From contig JBGANQ010000041.1 of assembly GCA_044222245.1 (NCBI GenBank), forward strand, positions 9,727-73,726: 64,000 bases of DNA, in the 5' to 3' direction. This stretch comes from CALFML01 sp044222245. GTDB lineage: Bacteria > Myxococcota_A > Polyangia > Palsa-1104 > JAEUJZ01. Shown here one piece after another: positions 18,273-27,467 of the stretch (the first letter of the stretch is position 1; the number at the start of each line of letters is the position of its first letter). The notes under the pieces were generated by a model. It was not told the DNA's origin, did not search any database, and worked only from the letters and a program-made list of their open reading frames with translations. The position numbers and the translations under genes were made by a program.

Positions 18273-21200
18273 ATGATCTGCTCGCTCGCTGGCGCCACCC
18301 CGGTGGCGACTCCCTCGCTCCCGACCATGACTCCCTTGAGCTTCGCGGAGCTCCTGCAGCGCTTCCTGCCGCTTGCCCCAGAGGCGCCGCCGCCGCCTGG
18401 GACGCTGCCGTTTATTCCGGCGCTGTACGGTTTTGTCCGGCCCGCGGTCAGCGCCCTGCGCGCTCGCCTTTTGCCGCCGGTCGGCTATGAGCTGGACTGG
18501 ATCGCCGTCGAGCGCGACTGCCTGACGCACCTTGGCGAGCAGCTTCACCGGCTCTGCCGGCGCACCCTGGTGCTCGAGCTCAACGTGGCGCGGCTGCGCG
18601 AGCTTTTGCGCGGTGACACCCCCGAGCAGCGCTTCCAGGACTACACCCGCCGCATCCTCCAGGACCCCGCCGCCTGGGCCGAGCTTGCTGCCGAGTACAA
18701 GGTGCTGGCGCAGCAGCTGGCGGCCGCCATCGAGCGCTGGACGCGCGTGTGGTGCGAGCTGTTTTGCTCCCTCACCGCAGACTTCGCGCAGGTCGCCACC
18801 CTGCTGCAGCCGGCGCTGCAGCGGCCGACTCTGGTGGCGGTCAAGGGCGGGCTCTCGGACCCTCACCGCGGTGGGCGCGGCGTCTTTCACCTCACTTTTC
18901 AGGATGCCGGCGCGACGCCCCAGCAGGCGCGGGTGGTCTACAAGCCGCGGTCGCTGACCGTGGACGCGCACTTCCAGCAGCTGCTCGCCGCGTGCAACCA
19001 GGCGGCCGCCTGCGGCACCCTCAGCCTGCGCGGCCTGCGCTACGCCGCCCCGCCGCTGCTCGGCTGCGAGTTCCCGCGCTTCCGCACGCTGCGCAGCATC
19101 GACTGCGGCGATCACGGCTGGGTCGAGTTCGTAGCCGCCGCGCCGTGCCAGAGTCCGGAGGAGGTGGCGCGCTTCTACGCCCGCCAGGGCGGCTTCCTGG
19201 CGCTGCTGCACCTGCTGGACGGCGCCGACCTGCACCACGAGAACATCATCGCCCACGGCGAGCACCCGATGCTGGTGGACCTCGAGATGCTGTTTCATCC
19301 GTGGACCGGACCCGCCCCTGCGGCCGGGGCCCGCGAGCGCGCCGAGGCGCTGCTGCGCGAGTCGGTGATGCGCACCATGCTGCTGCCGGGCCGCTCGTGG
19401 GGCGACCGCGAGCGGGCCGGGGTCAACCTGGGCGGGCTGGGCAACGGCGGCGAGCAGCCGGTGCCGCAGCCGGTGAGCTGCTGGGCCGACGCCGGGACCG
19501 ATGAGATGCGCCTGGCCACCGGACCCGGCTCGCTGCCGCCGGGCGACAACCTGCCGCGCCTGAATGGGGCGGTGGCCCCAGTGTCGCACCACGCCGAGGC
19601 GGTGGTGGCCGGCTTTGAGGCCGTGCTGCGCCTGGTGCTGAGCGAGCGCGAGCGCTGGCTGACCCCCGACGGACCGCTGTGGGCCTTTGCCCACGATGAG
19701 GTCCGCCGGCTGGTGCGACCGACCGTGGTGTACGCCGAGATCCTCGACGTCCTCACCCACCCCGACCACCAGCGGGAGCGCCTGGCGCGCGAGCAGCTTA
19801 TCGCGGTGCTCACCGATGTTCCGACGGTGCCGGCCCTGCCGCCGTGGGCCCTGGAGGTCGAGCGGACGGACCTGGAGCAAGGGGATGTCCCGCTGTTCCT
19901 CAGCCGTCCCGCCAGCACCTTGCTTGCCGATTCGCGGGGGGTGAAGGCAGCGGGCTATCTGGACGAGCCGGCGCTCGCCGCGGTGCTGCGGCGGGTCGCG
20001 ACGCTCGACGAGCGGGCAGTCGGGCAGCAGGTCTTCATCATCCGCGCCGCGCTCGCCGTGGCGGGGCTGAGCCTGGGGGTGACCGCGCCGACCGCGCCGC
20101 TGGCCCACCGCCCCGTGGAGCCGAGCCTGGGCGGGGCGCCGGCGCTGCCGCCGCCGGGAGCCGCTGCGGTCGCGGCCCACGACCAGCTGGCGGCTGCAGC
20201 CCGCGCTGCGGCCGTCGACTCCGCCCCCAGGCGCGCCGGCGCGGCGGGCGACGATGCAGCCAGCGCGGGGTCCGGGGACGGGGCCGGCGAGCTGGCGGGC
20301 GAAGTGGACTGGGCGCCGCGCTGGCTCGCCGAGCGGCTGAGCCGCGATGCGGTGCGCGGGGAGCTTGACGTCAGCTGGATCGGCGCCATGGCGATCAGCG
20401 AGACCGCCTCCGAGCTGGCGCCGCTGCACCCGGATCTATACGACGGGACGGCGGGGGTGGCGCTGTTTCTGGGCTACCTGGGGCGGCTGAGCGGGGAGGC
20501 GCGCTACCTGGAGCTGGCGCAGCGGGCCGGCCGCGCCCTGCACGCCGGACTGCTCGCGCAAAAGCCGGGGGCGCCGCTCGGGGGCTTCGGCGGCCTGCCG
20601 TCCCAGCTCTACGCCCTTTTGCACCTGCAGGCGGTGCTCGGCGACCGCGGCCTGCTCTCGACGCTGGACGATGCGCTGCGGATCATCGCGGCGGAGCTTG
20701 ACCGGGACGAGCGTCTTGATGTCATGTACGGTGCCGCGGGCGCGCTGCTGGTGCTCCTGACCGCCCATGAGATGACGCGCGCGGAGGCACCGCTGGCGGT
20801 GGCGGTGGCCTGCGGGCGCCACCTGGCCGCCAAGGCGCGGCGCGGCGCGGCGGGGGCCTGCTGGCCGGTACAGGTGGCGACGCAGCCGCTGCTCGGGTTT
20901 GCCCACGGCGCCGCGGGCATCGCTGCGGCGCTGGCGCGCCTGGCGCGCCTGGTGGCCGACCACGACGAGTTCGGCGCCGAGGCGGCCGGCTTCCTGGGGC
21001 TGGCCCGCGAGGCGCTCGCCTTCGAGCGCGCGAGCTACGATGCGGCGCGCGGCTGGCCGGATCTGCGCCAGGCGCCGGCGCAGTACCCGCTGGCCTGGTG
21101 CCACGGCGCCCCCGGGGTGGCGCTCGGCCGGCTGCCGCTGCTCGACCTCGATCCGCAGGCGCGGACCGAGGTGGCCGAGGCGATCACCCGCACCCTGGCG

Positions 21201-21494
21201 GCGCCGCCGCTGCTCGGCCACGGCCTGTGTCACGGTCAGCTCGGCAACCTGGTCATCGCCGATGAGGCGGCGCGCCGGCTGGGTCGCGCCGACCTGGCCG
21301 CGCAGGTGCAGCACAAGGGGCGCGCGGTGCTGCAGGTGCTGCACCGCAGCGGTCCGCGCGGCTCGCTCGCCTTCGCCGCCGCGGCGCCCGGCCTGATGGA
21401 CGGGCTGGCCGGTGTCGGGCTTGGCCTGCTGCGCCTGGCCTACCCGGACAAGGTCCCGCTGGTTCAGGCGCTGGCCGCTGGCCCGCCCGGCTAA
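18273..21494 (+). CDS. lanM: Class II lanthipeptide synthetase LanM
   Basis: The 1073-residue enzyme has an N-terminal dehydratase domain (about 100-640) with VVYKPRSLTVDAHFQ, LHHENIIAHGEHPMLVDLEM and NLGGLGNGGEQP segments. A LanC-like cyclase domain follows (about 720-1060) with repeated GxxG motifs (LYDGTAGVALFL, VMYGAAGALLVL, GFAHGAAGIAAAL). The zinc ligands are visible as Cys943 (WCHGAPG) and Cys986-His987 (GLCHGQLGN). It would phosphorylate and eliminate Ser/Thr of the precursor, then add Cys thiols to form (methyl)lanthionine. A strong AGGAGG site 6 bases upstream fixes the start. A low-complexity Ala/Pro stretch (about 610-680) joins the domains. No LanT, protease or immunity gene is adjacent. 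Confidence 0.95.
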   Translation: MICSLAGATPVATPSLPTMTPLSFAELLQRFLPLAPEAPPPPGTLPFIPALYGFVRPAVSALRARLLPPVGYELDWIAVERDCLTHLGEQLHRLCRRTLVLELNVARLRELLRGDTPEQRFQDYTRRILQDPAAWAELAAEYKVLAQQLAAAIERWTRVWCELFCSLTADFAQVATLLQPALQRPTLVAVKGGLSDPHRGGRGVFHLTFQDAGATPQQARVVYKPRSLTVDAHFQQLLAACNQAAACGTLSLRGLRYAAPPLLGCEFPRFRTLRSIDCGDHGWVEFVAAAPCQSPEEVARFYARQGGFLALLHLLDGADLHHENIIAHGEHPMLVDLEMLFHPWTGPAPAAGARERAEALLRESVMRTMLLPGRSWGDRERAGVNLGGLGNGGEQPVPQPVSCWADAGTDEMRLATGPGSLPPGDNLPRLNGAVAPVSHHAEAVVAGFEAVLRLVLSERERWLTPDGPLWAFAHDEVRRLVRPTVVYAEILDVLTHPDHQRERLAREQLIAVLTDVPTVPALPPWALEVERTDLEQGDVPLFLSRPASTLLADSRGVKAAGYLDEPALAAVLRRVATLDERAVGQQVFIIRAALAVAGLSLGVTAPTAPLAHRPVEPSLGGAPALPPPGAAAVAAHDQLAAAARAAAVDSAPRRAGAAGDDAASAGSGDGAGELAGEVDWAPRWLAERLSRDAVRGELDVSWIGAMAISETASELAPLHPDLYDGTAGVALFLGYLGRLSGEARYLELAQRAGRALHAGLLAQKPGAPLGGFGGLPSQLYALLHLQAVLGDRGLLSTLDDALRIIAAELDRDERLDVMYGAAGALLVLLTAHEMTRAEAPLAVAVACGRHLAAKARRGAAGACWPVQVATQPLLGFAHGAAGIAAALARLARLVADHDEFGAEAAGFLGLAREALAFERASYDAARGWPDLRQAPAQYPLAWCHGAPGVALGRLPLLDLDPQARTEVAEAITRTLAAPPLLGHGLCHGQLGNLVIADEAARRLGRADLAAQVQHKGRAVLQVLHRSGPRGSLAFAAAAPGLMDGLAGVGLGLLRLAYPDKVPLVQALAAGPPG

Positions 21495-21586
21495 GGCAGG
21501 CCCGCACAACTGGGCGCCCGGGCCGCGGCGGTCACGAACTTGCGGGGCTGTACCCGGCGTGAGGCTGGGGCGCGGCCGCCCGTCCT

Positions 21587-22477
21587 TTACAGGCCAAAGT
21601 CGCCAATGAAGGGCTTGATCAGGTCGAGCAGGGCGCGGATGCGCGGGATCTCGGACAGGACGGCCGGTACCATCACCCGCAGTCCGATATCGCGGCACAC
21701 CAGCTCGGGCAGCACCGGGACCAGCGTCCCCTCGGGGACCCCGGGGTCGGGGAGCATCGCATCGGGCACCAGCGCGATGCCGTGGCCGGCGAGCGCGAAC
21801 TGGCGGATAAGGTGAATGTGCCTGGTGATCAGAAGCGGACTGACGGACAAGGTCCCGCCGCCGCGCAGCGGCCAGAGCTTGCCGTCGGCTCCCGGGCACT
21901 CCCAGGCCAGCAGATCGTGCTGGGCGAGGTCAGAGAGGGTGCGCGGCGTGCCGCGCTGCGCCAGATACGCGGCGCTGGCGACCAGCCAGACCCGGATCCG
22001 CACGAGCTCGCGCGCCACCCACGGCCCCTTGGGGCTGGTCTCGCCAAAGTGCACCGCCAGGTCCACGTCCTCGACCAGACCCCCGGCAGGGTCATCGCTG
22101 AAGTGCAGGCGGAAGGTCAGCCGTGGGTAGCGACTGTGGACGTAGCCGAGCATCGGCGTCAGCACGTGCGGCGGCAGGCCCACCGGCAGCAGGATGCGCA
22201 GCACCCCGGAGGGCTCGGCCCCCACCTCGCGCACCGACTGGATGAGGGCGTTTACCTCCTGGACCATCAGCCGCCCGCGCGCCGCCAGCACCGAGCCCGC
22301 CGTGGTGAGCGAGACGCCGACGCGGGTCCTATCGACCAGCAGCACGCCGGCGCGCGCCTCCAGCTGATCGATCCGCCGCCGCAAGGTCGCGCGCGAGAGG
22401 CGCAGGGACTTGGCTGCGGTCAGAAACGAGCCGGTGTCCGCCACCGCCAGCAGGGCTCTGAGTTCTTCAAGATCCAT
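21587..22477 (-). CDS. LysR-family transcriptional regulator
   Basis: The 296-residue protein has an N-terminal winged helix (LRALLAVADTGSFLTAAKSLRLSRATLRRRIDQLEARAG, about residues 5-43, shown here in two overlapping parts: LRALLAVADTGSFLTAAKSL and LRLSRATLRRRIDQLEARAG). A LysR substrate-binding domain (about 88-290) follows. Start supported by GGAG five bases upstream. Its stop lies 92 bases from the LanM stop, in convergent orientation. It precedes the repeat lipoprotein gene on the same strand, 160 bases away. The effector and targets are not evident. Confidence 0.9.
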   Translation of the reverse strand: MDLEELRALLAVADTGSFLTAAKSLRLSRATLRRRIDQLEARAGVLLVDRTRVGVSLTTAGSVLAARGRLMVQEVNALIQSVREVGAEPSGVLRILLPVGLPPHVLTPMLGYVHSRYPRLTFRLHFSDDPAGGLVEDVDLAVHFGETSPKGPWVARELVRIRVWLVASAAYLAQRGTPRTLSDLAQHDLLAWECPGADGKLWPLRGGGTLSVSPLLITRHIHLIRQFALAGHGIALVPDAMLPDPGVPEGTLVPVLPELVCRDIGLRVMVPAVLSEIPRIRALLDLIKPFIGDFGL

Positions 22478-22637
22478 GGGTGCTCCATCGGAGTGAGCGG
22501 TTGGTGAACCTGAGGCAGCCGGCGCTCTCCCGCGGCCGCGACCTCATCATTCAAACCCGAAGTGGCTCCATCCCGCCATCCCGCCCGGTGCCCGGCGCCC
22601 GGCCCCTGACTCCTGGCTCCTGGCTGAAGACCGGTGG

Positions 22638-24542
22638 CTAGCGGTGGCGCAGCAGCATCCCGCCGACGCCGGCGGCGCGCAGCACGCCGCCGCTGCCCGA
22701 CACCGCGAGGAAGCTGTTGTTGGTGCCGCTCGGCGCGCGCGACCAGGTGGCGCCGTCCCAGTGCAAAAGGAGTCCTAGCGGACCGCCGATCCACAGGTCG
22801 CTCGCCCCGCTGCCCCCTACGGCGGTCAACGCCGAGGTGGTTCCGCTGGCGACCGCGGACCAGCTGCTGCCGTTCCAGCGTAAGATGACACCCATCTCGC
22901 CGATGGCCCAGACGTCGCTGGCGGCGCTGCCCCAGACGCTGCGCAGCCCCTGCGTGGTGCCGCTCGGGCTGCGCGACCAGCTGGTTCCGTCCCAGCGCAG
23001 GATGACGCCTCCGTCTCCCACCGCCCAGACCGCGCCGGCGGCGCTGCCCCAGACTCCCAAGAGCCGCGTGGTGACGCCGCTTGCGGTCGGCGCCCAGCGG
23101 GTCCCGTCAAAGTGCCAGATGGCGCCGCCGTCGCCGACCGCCCAGAGGTCGCTGGCGCCGCGCCCCCACACGCCGCGCAGCGTGACGGTGACTCCGGAGA
23201 AGCTCCGCCACGCGCTGCCGTTCCAGCGCAGGATGGTCCCGCTGTCGCCGACCGCCCAGAGGTCGCTGGCGCCGCTGCCCCACAGCGCCCGCAGGTCGGC
23301 GGTGGTGCCGCTCGGCACCGCGCCAAAGCGGCTGCCGTCCCAGTGCAGGAGGGTGCCGCCGGCGCCGACGGCCCAGGCAGAGTCGGCATCGCTGCCCCAC
23401 ACGCCGAGCAGATCCTGGGCGCTCAGGCTGCCGAGCAGCGACCACTGGGTCCGGTTCCAGCGCAGCCGGAGGCCGTGGCTGCCGACCACCCACAAGTCGC
23501 TGGCGCTGCTGCCCCACAGCGCGAACAGCGAGACTGCGGGCGCCCCGGCGACCGCGCTCCACGCGGTGCCGTCCCAGTGCAGCACGACGCCGGCATCGCC
23601 GGCCGCGAAGACCTCGCTGCGGCCACTGCCCCAGACGGTGTAGAGGGTCTCGGCGGTGCCGCTGGTCACGGTGCTCCAGGCCGCGCCATCCCAGTGCAAC
23701 AAGGTGCCCGCATCGCCGACTACCCACACGTCATCGGCGGCGCTGCCCCAGGCGCTGACCAGGATGCTGGTGGCCCCCGAGGCGACCGGGGCCCAGGCAG
23801 TCCCGTCATAGTGGAGCAGGAGTCCGTCATCGCCCACCGCCCAGACATCGCGGGCGCTGCTCCCCCAGACTCCGTTAAGGGCCGCGGTGGCGGGGCTCTT
23901 CACGCTGCTCCAGGCGGCGCCGTCCCAGTGGACGATGGTGCCGCTCTGCCCCACGGCCCAGACGTCGCTGGCGCCGCTGCCCCAGACGCCGTTGAGCGTT
24001 GTGGTGGTCGCCGAGCTCACGGCGCTAATGGCGGTGCCGTTCCAGTGCAGCACGGCTCCGCCGTTGCCCACCGCCCAGACGTCGCTCGGCCCGGTCCCCC
24101 AGACGCTGGTCAGCGACTGCGCGGTGCCGCTGTCCACCACCGTCAGGCGCTGGCCGTCGGAGTGGACGATGCCTCCCAGCGAGCCGACCATCCAGACGTC
24201 GCTGGCCGAGCTGCCCCAGACCGCGTAGTGCGAGTTGCCGTGCGGCAGCGGATGTTCCCAGCACCAGCCGCCGCTGTTGCAGACCGGCGGCGGCGGCTCC
24301 CCGCCATCGGGCGGCGGGGCGGCGGCGTCAATAGGGGCGCCATCTGCGGTGCCAGCATCGGGCAGCGCGGCGCCGCTGCCGCAGCCGGACCCGGCTCCGA
24401 GCACGAGCAGGAGACCGACCACAAGGCCGCCGAGCCAGAGCCGGGATCGGCGCCGAAGCGTTAGCGCGGCCGGGTTGCGTGCGGTGAGGTATCGCAAGGA
24501 GTCCCTTTCAACTAGCCCTTCCGGAGGCTGCAGCGGCTTCAT
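22638..24542 (-). CDS. Lipoprotein with 14 tandem WGS..DVWAVG repeats
   Basis: The 634-residue protein starts at MKPLQPPEG. A basic stretch and membrane segment lead to a lipobox ending GAGSGC, followed by a Pro/Asp/Ala-rich linker. The rest consists of about 14 tandem repeats of roughly 40 residues with the core WGSGASDVWAVGDSGTILRW. The last two repeats are degraded (VGGSGASDLWIGG and SGSGGVLRAAG). Such repeats are predicted to form a beta-propeller-like surface domain, and lipoproteins of this kind are common in Myxococcota. Function is unknown. It is divergent from the GH1 lipoprotein gene, with 91 bases between the starts. Confidence 0.83.
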   Translation of the reverse strand: MKPLQPPEGLVERDSLRYLTARNPAALTLRRRSRLWLGGLVVGLLLVLGAGSGCGSGAALPDAGTADGAPIDAAAPPPDGGEPPPPVCNSGGWCWEHPLPHGNSHYAVWGSSASDVWMVGSLGGIVHSDGQRLTVVDSGTAQSLTSVWGTGPSDVWAVGNGGAVLHWNGTAISAVSSATTTTLNGVWGSGASDVWAVGQSGTIVHWDGAAWSSVKSPATAALNGVWGSSARDVWAVGDDGLLLHYDGTAWAPVASGATSILVSAWGSAADDVWVVGDAGTLLHWDGAAWSTVTSGTAETLYTVWGSGRSEVFAAGDAGVVLHWDGTAWSAVAGAPAVSLFALWGSSASDLWVVGSHGLRLRWNRTQWSLLGSLSAQDLLGVWGSDADSAWAVGAGGTLLHWDGSRFGAVPSGTTADLRALWGSGASDLWAVGDSGTILRWNGSAWRSFSGVTVTLRGVWGRGASDLWAVGDGGAIWHFDGTRWAPTASGVTTRLLGVWGSAAGAVWAVGDGGVILRWDGTSWSRSPSGTTQGLRSVWGSAASDVWAIGEMGVILRWNGSSWSAVASGTTSALTAVGGSGASDLWIGGPLGLLLHWDGATWSRAPSGTNNSFLAVSGSGGVLRAAGVGGMLLRHR

Positions 24543-24633
24543 ATGAGAGCTTGTGGCGTGCACCCTACCTGCTTTGGGCGCCGGATTGCACGCGCTTTTG
24601 CTCGCGCCGCCGGCTGGCTGTGTAAGATGCGCC

Positions 24634-26187
24634 ATGCGCACCCTCTCTCGCTCCTTGCCCGTCGCCGCCGCGGCCACCCTGCTGGCCGCGGTCACCCTGC
24701 TGGCTGCGGCCACTGGCTGCCGCCAGGGCTCGGATGAGCCGGCGTTCCCAGATGACTTCCTGTTCGGTGTCGCCACCGCGGGGTTCCAGAACGATCCCGG
24801 CTGCCCGACCCTGCCCGCTTCGGAGTGCATCGACGCGGGCAGTGACTGGTATCAGTTTGTCACCTCGCCGGAGGTCCGCGCCTCCAGGCGGAGCTACCTC
24901 AGCGGCGATCCGCTCAGCCTGGGCCCGGGCAGCTATGAGCTTTATGAAAAAGACTTCGATCTGGTAAAGGATGGCCTCTCTGGCAACGCCGTCCGCCTGA
25001 GCCTGGAGTGGTCGCGCATCTTCCCCCGCGCCACCTTCGGCGTCGAGGGCTTCGCCGCCCTGCGGGCGCAGGCCGATGGCAAGGCGCTGGCTCACTATCA
25101 CGCCGTGCTGCGGGCGCTCAAGCAGCGGGGCCTGACGCCGCTTGTCACCCTGCATCACTACACCTTGCCGGCCTGGCTGCACGACGCCGTGGGGTGCCAC
25201 AAGGATCTGACTACCTGCCAGCCGCGCGGCTGGCTCGATGAGCGCGCGGTGCACGAGATCACCAAATACGCCGGCTTCGCGGCGCAGGAGTTCGCCGCCG
25301 AGGTCGACCTGTGGGCGACGCTGAACGAGCCGTTCGCGGTGATCCTGCCCGGCTTTATCGCCCCCACCGCCGACCGCACCAACCCGCCCGCCGCGCTGCT
25401 CGCCCTGACCGAGGCGCGCACCGCGCTGCTGGCGATGATAAAGGCCCACGCGCGCATGTACGACGCCGTCAAGGCAGCGGACCAGAGTGATGCCGATGGC
25501 GATGGGCGACCGAGTCAGGTGGGCCTGGTCTACAACATGACCCCGGCGGCGCCGCGCGATCCGCAAAACCCGCTCGACGTGCTCGGCGCCGAGCGGCTGT
25601 TCTACCTTTACAACGAGGTGTTCCTCAACGCCGTGCTGCGCGGTGAGCTGGACGAGAACCTGGACGGCAACCGGGTGGCGCGGCCCGAGCTGCAGCGCAT
25701 GGACTACGTAGGAATCAACTACTACACCCGCGCCATCGTCGATGGCACCGCCAAGCCGTTCCTGCCCGACCTGTCGCCGCTGTCGACCTTCAACCCGCTG
25801 ACCTCGACCCTGTATACCGAGTATCCTAAGGGCATCTACGACATGGTGGCCTACGTCAACGAGCGCGGCTACCCGGCGATCATTACCGAGAACGGCAGCG
25901 CCGATCCGAGCGACTTGATGACCGCGCCGCGCTACCTGGCCGAGCACTTGGGCTGGCTGCAGCGCGCCGTGGCCACCGGCGCCCGGGTGCGCGGCTACTT
26001 CTACTGGACGCTGGTCGACAACTACGAGTGGAACCACGGCCTGCAGCTAAGCTACGGGCTGTACCAGCTGCTGCAAGACCCGCAAAAGACGCGCGTGCCG
26101 CGGCTGGCGGTGGAGGTCTTTCGCCAGATCGCCACGCGCAAGGCGATTCCGCCCGAGCTCCAGCTGAAGTATCCCCTTCCCGACTAG
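24634..26187 (+). CDS. GH1 beta-glucosidase-family lipoprotein
   Basis: The 517-residue protein has a lipobox (LLAAATGC, Cys about residue 29) and then a glycoside hydrolase family 1 barrel. It shows FLFGVATAGFQ, RLSLEWSRIFP, the acid/base Glu232 in TLNEP, the NYYTR motif, the nucleophile Glu419 in IITENGSAD and the WTLVDNYEW aglycone segment. It should hydrolyse beta-glycosides outside the cytoplasm. The ATG at 24634 gives a proper lipoprotein signal. The open frame upstream does not. Its stop overlaps the end of the convergent aminotransferase gene by 4 bases. Confidence 0.92.
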   Translation: MRTLSRSLPVAAAATLLAAVTLLAAATGCRQGSDEPAFPDDFLFGVATAGFQNDPGCPTLPASECIDAGSDWYQFVTSPEVRASRRSYLSGDPLSLGPGSYELYEKDFDLVKDGLSGNAVRLSLEWSRIFPRATFGVEGFAALRAQADGKALAHYHAVLRALKQRGLTPLVTLHHYTLPAWLHDAVGCHKDLTTCQPRGWLDERAVHEITKYAGFAAQEFAAEVDLWATLNEPFAVILPGFIAPTADRTNPPAALLALTEARTALLAMIKAHARMYDAVKAADQSDADGDGRPSQVGLVYNMTPAAPRDPQNPLDVLGAERLFYLYNEVFLNAVLRGELDENLDGNRVARPELQRMDYVGINYYTRAIVDGTAKPFLPDLSPLSTFNPLTSTLYTEYPKGIYDMVAYVNERGYPAIITENGSADPSDLMTAPRYLAEHLGWLQRAVATGARVRGYFYWTLVDNYEWNHGLQLSYGLYQLLQDPQKTRVPRLAVEVFRQIATRKAIPPELQLKYPLPD

Positions 26188-27467
26188 CGGGTCTGCGGTC
26201 CGGATGACGGGGACGGCGCGTCGCCGCCGAGCAGCTCTGCCGCCGCCTGCCGGTAGATGCCCGCCATGTCCGCCGCATCCTGCGCGGTGGTGTCCGAGGG
26301 CACCGCCTGGAGCACCGAGCAGGCGAACAGCTCGTCGCTGCGCGGCAGGGTCCCGCGGTCATAGCGCGCCGGCGCGTGCTGGTTTTCCGGGTGGGTCCAG
26401 GGAAATCCGTCCGCGCTGTTGCTCAGCTTCCGGGTGAGCTGCTGGATGTTGTAGTAGATGTGAAATCCCCAGTCGGGCAGGTAGTGCACAAGCTGGCCCT
26501 GGGGGCCGCAGACAAGGCCCAGCTCGACCAGGCGCCGCGCCATCGCCGCCGCGGTGGCGGCGTCCGGGTAGCGGGTGAGCAGGAACGCGCCGTTGTCGCC
26601 TTGCGGGTCTTCCAGCCGCCGCAGCGTGAGCCCGGGGATCTGGGCGAGCTCGCGGCGCAAGAGCTGCTTGGCGGCGCGCATCGCCCCGGTAATCGCCGGC
26701 AGCTTGCGCAGCTGGATGAGACCAAGCGCCGCCTGCAGCTCGGTCATCACCGTGCCCAGCCCCCACAGTACGGTCGGCGCGCCGCCGCGCGCGAAATCGA
26801 CGCTGTGGCCGACGTCGTAGGCGGCCTGGCAGCGCTTGTAAAGGGCGTAGTCGCTGGTCACCACCATGCCGCCCTCGCCGGTGCTCAGGGCCTTGCTGTG
26901 CTGGAAGCTGAAGATCGCAAGGTCGCCGAAGCTGCCGAGCGGCCGGCCCTTGTACGCGCCGCCCACCGCCTGCGCGCAGTCTTCGACAAGGGCGATGCCG
27001 TGCTGCCGGGCGATGGCGCGCACCTCGATGAGGTTGCCGGTCGCGCCGCTCATGTGGACGTGGATGATGACGCGGGTGCGCGCGGTCAGCTTGCGCCGCA
27101 CGTCGGCCGGCTCCAGGCAGTAGCTGTCATCGACCTCGCAGAGCACCGGAATCGCCCCGCGGTGGATCACCGCGGCGGCGACGCTCACCCACAGATAGGC
27201 GGGGATGAGCGCCTCCTGCCCCGGTCCCAGGCCGAGCGCGGTCAGCGCTACGTGCAGGGCGCCGGTGCCGCTGCCCACCGCGACGCCGTAGCGGGCGCCG
27301 ACCTGGGCGCTGAACTCCTGCTCGAAGCGGTCGCACAGGCGCAGCGGCTCGGGCCCAAAGAAGCGCGAGGGCGAGCGCGCCGCCAGCACCTCGACCACGA
27401 GCCGCGCCTCGTCCTGGTCGATGAAGGGGCCGCCCGGCCACGGATAGCCAAAGGGACTCTGGCGCAT
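26184..27467 (-). CDS. DegT/DnrJ/EryC1/StrS-family PLP aminotransferase
   Basis: The 427-residue enzyme shows GSGTGALHVALTALGLGPG for cofactor phosphate binding, VEDCAQAVGG with the PLP-interacting Asp, and the Schiff-base Lys192 in SFQHSKALSTGEGG. The family transfers an amino group to keto-sugars or cyclitols, or makes 3-amino-5-hydroxybenzoate. Which applies is not clear. The start overlaps the stop of the upstream radical SAM gene by one base (TGATG), so the two are one unit. Together they may make an amino-sugar, aminocyclitol or other small molecule. Confidence 0.88.
   Translation of the reverse strand: MRQSPFGYPWPGGPFIDQDEARLVVEVLAARSPSRFFGPEPLRLCDRFEQEFSAQVGARYGVAVGSGTGALHVALTALGLGPGQEALIPAYLWVSVAAAVIHRGAIPVLCEVDDSYCLEPADVRRKLTARTRVIIHVHMSGATGNLIEVRAIARQHGIALVEDCAQAVGGAYKGRPLGSFGDLAIFSFQHSKALSTGEGGMVVTSDYALYKRCQAAYDVGHSVDFARGGAPTVLWGLGTVMTELQAALGLIQLRKLPAITGAMRAAKQLLRRELAQIPGLTLRRLEDPQGDNGAFLLTRYPDAATAAAMARRLVELGLVCGPQGQLVHYLPDWGFHIYYNIQQLTRKLSNSADGFPWTHPENQHAPARYDRGTLPRSDELFACSVLQAVPSDTTAQDAADMAGIYRQAAAELLGGDAPSPSSGPQTR

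Noticed and set aside
18087..20429. 780-codon minus-strand open frame opposite LanM
   Set aside because: It is Arg/Gln/His-rich antisense noise of GC-rich coding DNA. LanM on the plus strand has clear motifs and a ribosome site.
22638..24300. Tandem DNA repeats suggestive of a CRISPR-like array
   Set aside because: The roughly 120-bp periodicity is in frame and encodes protein repeats. There are no short identical repeats with unique spacers.
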